Below, one piece after another: positions 47,327-58,497 of a DNA stretch of 64,000 nucleotides. How positions within the stretch are numbered: position 1 is the first letter of the stretch; every line of letters starts with the position of its first letter. This stretch comes from Flammula alnicola (Eukaryota > Basidiomycota > Agaricomycetes > Agaricales > Strophariaceae). Location: NCBI GenBank assembly GCA_015499995.1, contig JADNRV010000022.1:372001-436000 (forward strand), written 5' to 3'. A program made the translations under genes and the position numbers. A model generated the notes under the pieces. It did no database searches. It had not been told where the DNA came from and was given only the letters and a program-made list of their open reading frames with translations.

Positions 47327-48030
47327 TATGTTTGCTTATATTGAGCGCTCGCATCGCGTTGATTTGTACTACATCACGATAATGATGAGGAAGTTGGTCT
47401 TAACAAAACCGGGCTTGCAAGTTTTGATGAAAGAGATCATCATGTCGAACACCTTCTCACTTGAGCTGTTCGTAGTTGACGTAATAATAAATCCTCGTGT
47501 ATGCTGATGTCGTCTCAGTGGATGATACAGCAGAAAAATCAGCAAGCTACACAGCACTATCAAGTACTCATCGCTCGTGGAAGAATGAAAGGGTTAGTCG
47601 ACAAAAACAAGGAAGAGGATCAACCTGATTGGCCACTGGTGTCATTAATTTATCTCGAGATGAAAAATCAGTTGTTCGTTGTCCTTCCACTTGGATATCG
47701 CGGGCATCTCGCGACTTCACATGCGACCTCAGGACGAGGAAAATAAGATTGATAAGACACCATCAATTGCAAATATAAGGCAGAGTGTAGGCAAGGCCAT
47801 GGAAACAATGAAGGAACATCACGGGAAATAGGGTATTGAGATGATTAAGGGAAGACTGAAGGTATGGCGACGACGGGGTCTATGCTACAAAAACAATGCA
47901 AAAACACATGAGAATATTGCAAGAAAGTGGTCTCGAGATGATCAGAGATGGAGGTATTACAAAGAGTTTGTTCGCGCTGAATTCGAAAGAAAGAAAAAAG
48001 ATGAGAGAAAAAGGAATCTAAATGGTACAC
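47327..48030. other. Intergenic, no supportable gene
   Basis: Upstream of the F-box-like gene and downstream of the next minus-strand gene. Short frames only (60-100 codons), with no motif support. Confidence 0.45.
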
Positions 48031-50195
48031 CTATTGTTGCAGCTCGCTTTCGTTGGACATGTTTTCCCCGTCAACTCCTACGCGCAAACCAGGATCGGTG
48101 GCCCGCTCACCCGGCTGCGGTGTTTTCGGCTCAAGAAGGGCGAGGTTAAGAGCAGACGGCTTTGGGGACCCAGCGTCCGGAGTGGTCGCCTTACTCGCTG
48201 GTTCTGATCTTTTCTTTCCATTGGCGGCTCTGGAACTGCTCCTCTGCGGCACGTTCCTGGGCCTTCCCCACCAGGTAAAAGCACTTCGGGGCGTGGGAGA
48301 CCCTGCATCCTCCTCAGGCCTATCTTGCGCAGCGGCCTTCTCAGGAGACGCAGATTCAGACGACACGTTTGGTGCGTCAGGAGGAAAATCCAGGAAAGAT
48401 TGGGTAGGCGAGAGTCGTCCAGCTGGTTCCTCGTCAGTCGTCGTCGTGGATGGAGTAAGCTCGCGTCGGCGGGGAGAGCTCAGATTCAGGTCCTCCAGGA
48501 CATCGCCCGTGAATGCGATGCCTTTCCAGAGATCTGGAGGGTCGTCAGGTGCATCGCCGGGGCGTGCGTGCGAGGCATACCGCGCTAAGGTTGAACTAGC
48601 AGCATCATATCTGCCACGTTTGGGAGCCTTCTTCTGAAAGATCCCGACTCTACTGGGCAGCCTTTTCAGGGGCAGCCTTTGCATCTGTACTGGGCCAGAA
48701 AATATTCGACGAGACAAAGGTGCTGGTGACTCCAAGGAGGTCTCGGGCGCAAAGGCGCGCGACTCCAGTTGATGTAGACTTCCGCTTTCTTCGGTATCAC
48801 TGGATCCATCGGTTTCCTTTGAGCCGGAGCTCGAGAGTACCGCTTGCTCATTTTCACGACGTGCGCTATAGAAATGGTCAGATGTTTCTTTGCGTTTAAA
48901 TGTCAAAGATTGATTGCCCACCGATATGCGGCCTTAGCTTTCTCCATTGCAATGTTATATTCAGCATCCAACTCTGATTGTCCATGTTCCCTAAGACTTT
49001 ATTAGAATGATCTCTTATACAGATGGAGACGCGTTAACATACCCAGTGACTGAACCATTATTCTCAGATATCCTGAAAGTGAAAAGGAAAACTAAGTAAA
49101 TTGCACCAATACAATACAATAAATAAAAGACGCTGGGTCCAGGAACGGGTACTCACTCGCCGCTCGCCGTCTGTTCCCTGCCTTCAGCCTGGACCGCCTC
49201 TCTGTATTCCTTGATCTCCGCATCCTCATCATCATCAACAGCGTCGACTTCGTCCCATGTCTCTATCTCCTCCTTATTAATTTTCCTCAAGAGGCATCAA
49301 CGGGAGGGAAGACAGCCTCGTGATCCCAAACCGCATCCTCCTGGCGCCAATACACCAGAACAGCCTCAATGCGCTCTCTTCTACCCTTCTCCGCCGCCAA
49401 AGCCTTCTTCAGATCATCGGCTATCGCACGGATTGCGTTAGCATCCTTGACCGCCTCCGCGCATTGCCTCGAAAGGTCGTCGTTGCGCTCCCTGAATGCA
49501 CGTAGCATGTCCACAGTCTGACGCAGGGATTCGTCGCTTGCTCGCTCGTCCCGAACACTGACGTCCATCGGCTCGGGGCTGCTCTCGGGGGATGGGGCAT
49601 TGATGGCACGGGGGTGGTCTCACGAGAAGGTTCTCGGCGCGCACGACGGCGAGTGTCAAGTGGATTCCTTCGTCCCTGGGCTGAAGGGAAATAATTATGA
49701 GAAACTTAGCCACAGGAGCGAGAAGAAGAAATTTATACATACGATAAGGAGCCAACCGGGGGATCTTCTGGGAGAGCGAACAGGGCCGCCCGCGGTAGTG
49801 CAGCTCCAACAGACTCAGCCTCGGGCGCTGCGGACCGACGAGCCGCTGGAGGGCTGCTTGGAGGGAGGCGGATCCCTGAAGAAATAATATAAAAGTCAGT
49901 TTGTGCCACACATGATGCCGCCACTGAACGCGACTCACAGAGGATGCGGTATGCGTTTATATTTGCATATGCTGCGTATCAGGGCGTCTGTTTCCTCAGC
50001 CCAGGCTCGAATCCGTCCAAGGACTGTGGTACAAAGAATACCATAATGAGCAAGTAAAGGGAAGGGAAGAGCATATACACTGACCTTCGCATAAGCGCGC
50101 AGCTGGATCAATTGCATTTTCTTGAGGTCCTCGTAAGTAGTAGGATCGGGGGCTGCTACGGTGGCAGCTCTAGATGTGGGAGCTCTTTTAGCCAT
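48031..50195 (-). CDS. SAP-like N-terminus, coiled-coil protein with disordered tail
   Basis: Uncharacterised. The N-terminal part MAKRAPTSRAATVAAP then TYEDLKKMQLIQLRAYAKSL and, after an intron and a one-base correction near 50000, RKQTPLIRSICKYKRI resembles an SAP or related helix-extended-helix DNA-binding fold. Low-complexity Ser/Pro/Ala sequence follows, then a coiled coil (DESLRQTVDMLRAFRERNDD, DANAIRAIADDLKKALAAEK). Adding one T at a CTTG near 49291 joins VFPPVDAS to LRKINKEEIETWDEVDAVDD, and a further series of exons gives SELDAEYNIAMEKAKAAYRA and a 280-residue Ser/Pro-rich tail ending SNESELQQ. Without those single-base corrections it would look like two genes. A chromatin role is an inference from the SAP-like start only. 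Confidence 0.6.
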
Positions 50196-50531
50196 GGTAA
50201 CGTTGATGGAAATGGTGGTGGTGGTGGTAGTGGTGGTATGATTTTAAAGAGAGGACAGCTGGTAGTTATATTTCGACAAGGGCCTGCACGCGATGCAATA
50301 AAAGTCAGAATATTGATGGGCCACTTAGATAAGAGTCACCAATTGATCAGTGGCACCAATGTCCTGCAGAATTCGTCGGGGTCTAAAATTTAACAAGGCG
50401 GGAGAACAATAGATGCAAAAGGCGAATTTAATTTCCGACGAGAGGCCAAAGCCGCTCGTCAAAATAAAATGCGCGCACAGCCCGGAGAAGCTCACGGCTG
50501 AGTGAAAGGCTGTTTAAGTACGTCCCATTTC

Positions 50532-50866
50532 CTAGTCCTTTAGTCGATAGACGAGTCTCTCCTCTTCATCTGCAGCGCAACAACGAGCCCACCGCCAGAA
50601 GCGAGCCTTTCCGCTTTCGACGATGATGGATGCGGGGTTGCCTGATTTGGAAAGAAAGCAATTTAGATCACAGATCCAAAACGGGCCACACCCTGGCGAA
50701 GTCATTGATTCCACCCACCTTGAGCTAACTTGAAGTCAAGCTGGTCATCGAGCTAGCGAATGCAAGGTTGGCTGAGATACGCTTCTGTTACCTCGGTGCG
50801 CGCAGCTCTAGATTCCAAAAACATATCCAGGGCGCGACGGTCGGGTAAATGGAATAAAATAATCAT
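50532..50866 (-). CDS. Possible small gene, unrecognised
   Basis: Exons read MIILFHLPDRRALDMFLESR and AARTE, then over a 39-base intron (gtaaca..gctag) LDDQLDFKLAQ, and over a second intron GNPASIIVESGKARFWRWAR ending ERLVYRLKD and stop. Splice signals are good, and the joined frame extends upstream past the ATG, so the start may be further left. It lies between two divergent SAP-like genes. I cannot name a family. Confidence 0.35.
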
Positions 50867-51286
50867 CTTCGGGGTTTTTTGAACGGTGATGCGAGAACAA
50901 TACAGGGACTTCTCCAACGCGAGTGGCCCATAAAATGGACGGCGACCGTCGTTGTACTGATGAGTGGCGGGCCACCCGAGCTCGGGCCTCCGGGATTCAA
51001 TGCCCTTCCGGAGATGCCACAATTGTAACAAGGCATCATGCTATTACACAGACAATGGTTAAATAAAAACGGTGCTATTATGCTGTGCTGAATAAAACTC
51101 TGGAACGGACTCACAAATTATTTCGTACCGTCCTATCCTTTACTTCAACTACCATCCTCACACCACAGTTCCTACACGCCAGACGCGCTAGTCAGACATA
51201 GTCCTCCACTTCGAAGGCCTGCATAACCACCCCACCACTGTTCTACTCCCCATCCAACTGTGCCACTCATCCTAAATATCATCAAC

Positions 51287-52315
51287 ATGCCTCGAGCAAC
51301 AAAACAAGCCACATACGATCGCGTCTATCTCGAAGGCCTCCCGCGCACGCAGATACAGGCACTAGCCAAGGTTCGTGTCGTGGTCCTATTTGCGGCATAA
51401 GTTATGAGTGTTCACGGGCTGCATTAATTGCAGAGCGAAAAAATCAAAGCCAACGGAAAGACAGCGGAGATCATCACCCAACTCCTGCTGAAGAAGGAGA
51501 TGATCGATCAAGGTGTCGATGAGGAGGCCGCTCCTCGTACAACCTCGATAAACACACGTGCGGATCCAATCATCGTTGACGCTCTTGAAAACGATAACGC
51601 TAGAGATGCGGAGCCGGAGGCCACCGCGATCAAGGCAGAGCCTTGCGACGTGCCCCAGAGCGCACAGCACTCGGTCTCGTTTCAGCAAGCAAGAGGCACA
51701 CCAAGTAAGAAAATTCTTTTAATCAAATTATTGTGGAATGTCTGATTTTCTTCCTCGCAGGATCGTCGACGCCCTACCGACGATGCACTCCATACCCCCG
51801 ACGGCGGTCAGGCTCAGGATCCTCTACTTCAAGCCTCCATGCGCAGGCGCGGGCACAGGCACCCTCGCTCCTCTGGAGCTGACGGACAAAGACGTCCGGA
51901 GTGTGCGCAGGCGCCTGACATCGATGGGGAATGAACAAGGATCGTTGGAGACCGGCGTCAACGAGATAAAGGGCCTTCTGGAGTTCACTCAAAGCACGCT
52001 GGTCGACGGACGCCAGGCAATAGCCAACTTGTCGTGGACGCGCCAATCAATCGAGCAAGTCGTCATCGGCGACTACAAGCTCGACAGAACACTCTGGGAC
52101 GGGACGGGTCGCATGAAAGAAGATGGCCAAGGAAGTGGATGGAGTTCGTCGAGAAAAACTGGCGGCCGATGGTGTACCAGGGGAAAGAGGATTCAGGCTC
52201 CGATGGGGCTGACTCGGACTCGAGCGCCGACTCGGAGGAGGACGCGAGGAACGCGAGCCAAGAGCTCTTTGTACGCGACTCGGATGGCTCGGACGACGAG
52301 GAGATGTACTTGTAG
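51287..52315 (+). CDS. SAP-domain-like protein
   Basis: Probable DNA-binding protein. Exon 1 (MPRATKQATYDRVYLEGLPR then TQIQALAK) and exon 2 (SEKIKANGKTAEIITQLLLK) together make an SAP-like helix-loop-helix: hydrophobic helix, KxxKANGK turn, second helix. A linker with acidic and Pro-rich sequence follows. The third exon contains LTDKDVRSVRRRLTSMGNEQ, GLLEFTQSTLVDGRQAIANL and YKLDRTLWDGTGRMKE. After a frame change near 52120 it continues WPRKWMEFVEKNWRPMVYQG and a Ser/Asp/Glu-rich end (DSDGSDDEEMYL). Another frame change lies near 51870. Each needs one base, like other genes in this window. It is oriented away from the minus-strand SAP-like gene, about 1.1 kb distant. Confidence 0.6.
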
Positions 52316-52450
52316 ATTGTAATTTTATTTCATTATTATTTGGAGGCTTTCAGAGACATTTACACACATGTGCGCCGTGGTTGACAGTAAACATTCCGCC
52401 AAGAGAACCAAGCTGGCTGTTCAAATTCTCCACACTCCTTGCCGCAGAGC

Positions 52451-55316
52451 ATGTTGTCATCGTTGTCGGCGGCGACAATGAGCGCCTCTCTCCGTGCGTT
52501 GCATACGCGTCCACTGTCGCTTCCCGGTCTTCTCTTTTCAAACTCGCTGGGATCACGATCACATAACCACGCGATCGCGTTACTACCTGGGCGTTATTAC
52601 ACGCCGACCACTAATCACAATACAGGGGCTGTTACTTCTAAGAAGACTCTCCTCCCAAACCACCACCGTCTCCTAAGCCTCGTAAATCTCCTCCTCCAGA
52701 ACTTTCAACCGCTCGACATGAGGTGCACGAAGGAAGCGCGGCAATCAGCATGCCATTCAACCCACCTGGGGGCGGTCCATCTGCTGCTCCGAAAGGGTTC
52801 ACCTTCACCAACTCACCTGTCCTCGACGCAGTACTGACGACCGCCATCGGTATTGGAGCAGGCAAGTTCGTTCCCTGTAGCTTCGTCAACCAGGCTCTGA
52901 CAGTGTCTCTTGACCAACCAGTCTTCGTCGGAGGCATACTGTATGTAAAATGGTACAAGAAGAACGTCCTAGACAAGGTCTGTCCAAAATTATCTACCCT
53001 TCGATGGCTACCTGTTTATATTACTTGTTCACCAGATGGAGAATGCCTTCGCAGCTGGATACGATCCCGCACTTGAACTTGCAAAGGCGCATACAGTCAA
53101 GTCAGCTCCCACGGACGACACAGCCCAAGACCCTTTGTTCGCGGAGGATGTGCCATGGACAGAGAATCTACGCCGCAAGGAACAAGATATGATAGATCAT
53201 ATTGTGCACGGAGAAGAGGCTGGCCATTATTTCCTGCTTCTGGGTCCAAAGGTATGAGTGAGTTCATATATGCGCGTTTGCTGGTCTCCTGAACCTTCCT
53301 TCCTTGTGTGCAGGGCTCAGGCAAAGGAACGATGATGTTCGATGCCATGGCTGCATGTGACGCCGAGGGTGTATCGATGTGTGAGGCTCATCCTGACCTA
53401 GAAGTCTTCCGACTTCGACTCGGAAAGGCTCTCAATTTCGAATACAATGAGGACACGCAGACAGGTTTATTCCAGCGACGTGATCCCAGGGAAGGTCAAT
53501 CCATCTATCCGTTATTGTCCTTTCTGGACTTCTGATATTTCATTAACTCGAAGGCGGAGCTGCATTGGACATCGAGCGAGGCAAGGTTCCTTTCTACTTA
53601 ATGGGCTCATGTTTTTTAACATGTTAGTTTAGCAATGAACAAGCTTGAGAAAGTAGCTCTTCGCTGTGCATCCAGACGTGGAAAACCTCTAGTACTGATC
53701 ATTGACAATGTGCACCACTTCCAAAACAACGACGAGGGCAGGAATATGCTCCTTCAGCTGCAGCAGAAGGCGGAGGCATGGGCTGCTAGCGGTGTGTCCT
53801 CTTATTCATCCCAGCTATGTCTCTGAGTACGGTTTCTGACCTGAATCCATAATAACAGGTATATTGACTATGGTCTTTAGCTCGTGAGCTGTTTTTATCT
53901 TGTCTCCAAGAAATGATTGTCCCTCACAGCCTTTCGTTCTTGTTTACAGTGACGACTTTTGGCCGTTCCACGCACTGCGTACACATCTTCCAATTTACTT
54001 GCCCGATCAACTTCTTAACTAATATCCTTCGACAGGGAAAACCGCAAGCCGCATGCATGTAAGCTCTTTCGCTCTTCTCAATTTCATCAATCCAGTTACT
54101 CAGGGTTTATTTTCCTTTGGCTTCCAGGTTCTAACAATATATGACCTCGACATTAGCGAAGCACTCCGCGCCTCCAGACACATACGCCGCATTGCTGGCC
54201 GCGCACCAGTCGAGTCCGACGATCTCAAGGAAGCTATCTCATTAGTCGGCGGTCGGCTGGCATACCTTAATAAGGTAAGTCATATCAGAGTTCAATGTAT
54301 CTGCACGAGGCTACGACTGATTGACGGAATTACTCGACATGATCATTAATTTTAGGTGTCAAAGTCAAAGGATATGGTCGAAATGGCCAAACATCTCTTG
54401 GAAGTCGAGAAAGCCTGGCTGCTCAGCCAAATCGGTGCGCTTAAAGTTATGAGTCAATGTTGTTTGTCTTTCTCATATTTTTATCTTCTGCCGCAGGACT
54501 AATCCCTGATTGTGACGACGATGTTATGGATGAGGTACGTCACTCAGACTTTCTGGTATGCAAATCACAAAACAGACAGCTTAGGCGAAATTTTAACAGC
54601 AAAAATGGAGTTCATGTTCTTGGCTACTCCTTCAGGAATTCGTGAAGCTACGACAAGAGCAAGAGGCCGCTCTTACGGAAGCAGGCAAAAGCGCAGACGA
54701 GGAGCTTCCTTTACCTGAGATTCCATATGTACGTCCAGTCAACCCATCTTGTTTGATATTGTAGCTGACTGACCGATGTACAGTGGAGATGTCGACAAAT
54801 CATGACACGCCCCGATTTTCTAGAAGGTACGGCGGAATCCTCTTTTTCTTCCTTCTCGAATTCCCACTCTAACGCCGCTCATCTCCTCCTCGTTCACAGA
54901 ACTTGACCGACTACACATTATCGCTATCGATGTATGTACTTACATTTTACTCGTCTTCCGCATACCCCGTGTTGATCATTGACATCACATTTTTTTGTTT
55001 GTCCCGCAGATCCAACATCACGTCCGGCCAGACTCCAATCTCATCTTACACGCTGCTCGACAGGTCACCGAAGAGGAAGGATTCGATGCCGTTCTCCAGG
55101 GTGTTAGGGACAGAGTAGATGAAATCGAGAGTTTGCATAGGACTCGCGAGCTTACTGTGCGTTCTTCTGAACTATTTTTCATGTGATTCGTCTGACGCTT
55201 CTTGTTTACTCGCCCTTTCGCTTTTTCAGTTCAAGGACCTTGGTAAAGGCGACATGGTCCGCCTAGCCGTCGATAAACGTGGCGAAGAACTCCTGGAAAC
55301 ACTTAACAGTGACTAA
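52451..55316 (+). CDS. P-loop ATPase, probably mitochondrial, uncharacterised
   Basis: Start MLSSLSAATMSASLRALHTR is a likely mitochondrial presequence. A Pro-rich stretch follows (PPPSPKPRKSPPPELS, reached after one added base near 52650), then FTNSPVLDAVLTTAIGIGAG, possibly a membrane-associated segment, and VFVGGILYVKWYKKNVLDK. The ATPase core holds Walker A (LLLGPK / GSGKGTM, split by an intron at about 53252) and Walker B (KPLVLIIDNVHH). After that come TMVFSSDDFWPF and MHVLTIYDLDISEALRASRH, like sensor and lid parts of STAND/AAA-type ATPases. C-terminal exons read KDMVEMAKHLLEVEKAWLL, FVKLRQEQEAALTEAGKSAD, RPDFLEELDRLHIIAID, and FKDLGKGDMVRLAVDKRGEE, ending LETLNSD. More than ten short introns. 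I know of no experimental role. Confidence 0.72.
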
Positions 55317-55975
55317 TACCGACACACCACGACCAACGCTGGAGAGTGTCTCATTACTCTATGTATAGTACCTTTATCTCCTCACATTCTCTGTAGGTAA
55401 CATGTATCAGTCCCGCACTCAGCAAGCTCTGAGCGCTGACTATTATTTATTTGATCTCGTGTATAAAATCTTCTGATAGTGGCTTGAGGAAAGAATGCCT
55501 TATCGCACAATGAATAGGAGAGGGGAAGCTGATGCCCTAGCCAATCTTTGTGGCAGGGCATTCCAGCAAATGCAGTCTTTTGTATTTCTCCTCCTCTGTC
55601 GCCCATCTACCTTTTGTAGATGTGGCGACTTGCAGTACTATGTAAGTATACTACTACTAGTATATAAGCAGCGCGAGACATTATTGGCGGAAGAGAGAAA
55701 AGGAAATGTTGTAAATAAGGTCACAATATGGAATGTAAGGCGAGAGATGAGAGTGTAAAAAAAGTTGTACAAAACAATGGAGGTCGTTAAAAATACGAGA
55801 CGTGATGTTGTTGTGGTCCGTTTTTTTCTTCTTGAAAGAGAAAAAGCAACAATGCGATTGATGATGGTCTTGCTCTCTCTGTCTGCTGACTGAAAAGCAG
55901 GGCGAAAAATCGAAAATTTCCCAATATACGGTCCAGGTTCCTCTGAGGATCATCTATCTCGTCCCTCCTGCGGAC
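55317..55975. other. 3' intergenic region between convergent genes
   Basis: Separates the ATPase gene (plus) from the CCCH zinc-finger gene (minus). Poly-A/T-rich sequence at 55755-55860 suggests transcript ends. No gene-like frame. Confidence 0.45.
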
Positions 55976-58211
55976 CTATGCAGTGATAGAGACAGGCTTC
56001 GCGTCAGCCTTCTTCGAGTTAGCTGCTGCGGCTGCTTCCGCATCCTTGACAGCCTTTTCAGCTTCGTTTTTCTTCTCCTGAATCTCCTTCATCTGCTTCT
56101 CCAACTTCTCCTTCATCGCCACATTCGGGTTGTTGAACGTCATGGTCCTATGCTGGCTCGCTCCTCCCATAGAGCCTGCCTCGGGCGTCGGCACGTTGAC
56201 GAGCGAGCCCGTTGACGACAAACCCCGATGGAAGGTAGAGGGAAGCACGCGGCCTTCAGGATGTTGGAATGCGCACTGGGCACGTGTGCAGCTGGCACCG
56301 AACCGACATTGGGTGGCAAAATGAGTTGGGCGAGCAGGGTGGCTGAATGTGCATCCTGGGCGCGTACATGCATTTCCAAATCGACATGGGACAGGGGTAT
56401 GGTGTGGTTGAGGGGCTGCTGTTACAGCGGCGCTCGGCGCAGGCTGTTCCGCTAAGAAATAATATTCGTAAGCCTCATCGGGAAAAAAGAAGACATGTGC
56501 ATGAAATAATCTACCTTGTGGATTGAGGACGGCAGGGCTGACATGAGCCTTTATGCAATCCTTGTCCCTACAATTTTTGCCTTTCTCGCAGGCTTCATTG
56601 CTGAGAACAATTCCGCTTTCCGCGGTAGCCACCGGCGATGGATGAGAATAGCGACAGTGGGCGTTCGTACATTTCAGGGCAAATTTGCAAAGGGTAGGTG
56701 ATTGCGGGCGTTCAGGTATGGCGTAAGCTGGTTGAGTTTGTGTAACAGGTGCAGCAGCACGGCAGCAGCTGAAGGCGCTGATGTTGATGGATAGGGTGTA
56801 ATTGGCGTCGGCGCGACAATGGGCGCCGGAGGATTCGACGCTGGGGTTTCATTAATGGATCCGTTCGTGGGCTTTACAGGGCCGGATTGACCAGAAGAAA
56901 CTCCACTTGCAGATCCTCCTCTACCTCTTCCTGTTCCTCGTCCACCTCTCTGACCACCGCCACGACCTCTCCCAGCCCGTTCATAGGTCCATTACTGCCA
57001 CCCCCTTGCTGTGAGGAAACCCAGGATTCATGCCATTCTGGAACATACCCATATCACCCGGCATTGCTCCTTGCATCGGGAATCCTTGTCCTCCGAATTG
57101 GCCTGTCGCGGGGTTGATGATGCCCATCGTCGAAGCCATCTGAGCCATAAGTGCCATTTGGTTCATCATCATCTCCTGCAGCATCAGCGGGTTGGTCATA
57201 TTTGCGGCAGCCATCGCACCCATATCCATACCCATACCTGGGAAGCCAGGTTGCATCATCATATTGTTCGCATCCGGCGAACTGCCAACGATGTTGTCAA
57301 TTCTAGCTTGTATCTCATCGCGCTGGAAATTCTTTTGTCCACGTCCAGCAGGACCTCCAACACGATCCAACAAACTGCGGGTATTCGGATGCAGATTTCC
57401 GTTCGGAGTGAAGCCATCACGGTGCATTGCCCGTGGGCCTGTGGGTAGGTCGGTTCTTCGAGATTTGTTGGGATGATTCGGAGAGGGAGATCGGGCAGAA
57501 GCAGTGCGCTTTTGAGCGGAATTGGAACCGGATGGAAGGGCTTGAGATAGGGCGTGCTGGTATATGCCAGTTCGTGGAATGCTCGGCGCAGTCCGCGATG
57601 AGTCACTGGCAACATGGGGAGGTGCCTCCCGCGATGGGCCAGGATCAGGAGTTTGATCAGATTTTGTCGGAGGAGCCTGAGGAAGTACGTCGGAGTCGGA
57701 GGCACCTTTGGCTGCTTCTTCAAAGAGCCAGTCTGTGAAGGAGGGGTCTAGAAAATACGTCAGTACGACGAGGACAGAGACGGTGACAAGAGGCGCGTAC
57801 TAAAATCTGTTCCAATCACTACAGAAGATTTGAAATTAGTATGAAACTTGGGACGGAGAGGTCGTGAAAGCATACAATCTTCGAGTTCACTCGTTATTTG
57901 GGCTAGAGTTGCATTGTCAAGAGGTTGCAAAAAGGGGCTGCTTTCCTCAACTCACCAGAAGTTTTGTTGTTGATAACCATGATGGTAATATACTCCGCCA
58001 TGACAGGGTCTTCGGAAGGCACGATAAGAGTCAAATACCGCTCAAGTAAAAAAAATACGCACCAGCATCAGGACTATATCCTCGTTTCGTAAGTTCATCC
58101 TGTATGGATTGCTGGGCGGAAATCGTCAGTATAAGGAGTAAAAGCGCACTAGAGCCGACATACCTGAAGAGCAGCAGCACGTTCTGTGCCGATTGTGAGA
58201 CCGAAAACCAT
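55976..58211 (-). CDS. NAB2: Nab2/ZC3H14-type CCCH zinc-finger poly(A)-binding protein
   Basis: Nuclear poly(A) RNA-binding protein that limits tail length and couples mRNA maturation to export. N-terminal exons give MVFGLTIGTERAAALQ, SIQDELTKRGYSPDA, MAEYITIMVINNK and EQITSELEDL, matching the helical Nab2 N-domain. Next comes a linker, a Met/Gly-rich stretch (about 57050-57250) and an RGG-type region (GRGGGQRGGRGTGRGRGG). Four fingers of the C-x5-C-x4-C-x3-H form follow: CKFALKCTNAHCRYSH, CEKGKNCRDKDCIKAH, CRFGNACTRPGCTFSH and CRFGASCTRAQCAFQH. The C-terminus is a Lys/Glu-rich helix ending DAKPVSITA. Single-base losses break the frame near 56975, 57000 and 56755; the family sequence resumes after each. 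ATG at 58211 agrees with the family's N-domain start. Confidence 0.85.
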
Positions 58212-58385
58212 GGTATGGGCGTCTAAGTGAAGAGTTTGGGACGACGACGACTCGGACGACCGACGGTCAACAGGACAAGTTTAAGCTCCGCGAGGTGGCT
58301 CTAGCCAAATAAAACCATTGTCTGACTCAGCATACAATTCGCGTCACGAGGTTATTAATTATTCATCATTTCTCTAAATGTATAG

Positions 58386-58472
58386 GCATTAATGGGGTAG
58401 TGGTAACCTGGGTCGTTGCCATTCGAGTTTCATAAGCTCGACCCGCCGGGGGTTCGATTCCCTCTTAATGCA
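58386..58472 (+). tRNA. tRNA-Gly(GCC) with 16-base intron
   Basis: A complete cloverleaf: acceptor GCATTAA pairs with TTAATGC (58465-58471) and the discriminator is A58472. D-stem GGGT/ACCT, anticodon stem GGTCG/CGACC, and T-stem GGGGG/CCCTC with loop TTCGATT. Between the anticodon stems are 23 bases: a 7-base loop with GCC at 58418-58420 plus an intron 58422-58437 at the canonical 37/38 position. A TTTT run at 58494-58497 is a likely RNA polymerase III terminator. Confidence 0.88.
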
Positions 58473-58493
58473 TTCAAGTATGCTTTGGAGTAG

Positions 58494-58497
58494 TTTT
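58494..58497 (+). terminator. Likely Pol III terminator of the tRNA gene
   Basis: First run of four T residues downstream of the tRNA 3' end, 22 bases away. Confidence 0.5.

Noticed and set aside
49287..49568. A separate 93-residue gene ending in PPVDAS
   Set aside because: One added T at the CTTG near its stop joins it to LRKINKEEIETW and the following exons, so it is part of the longer minus-strand gene.
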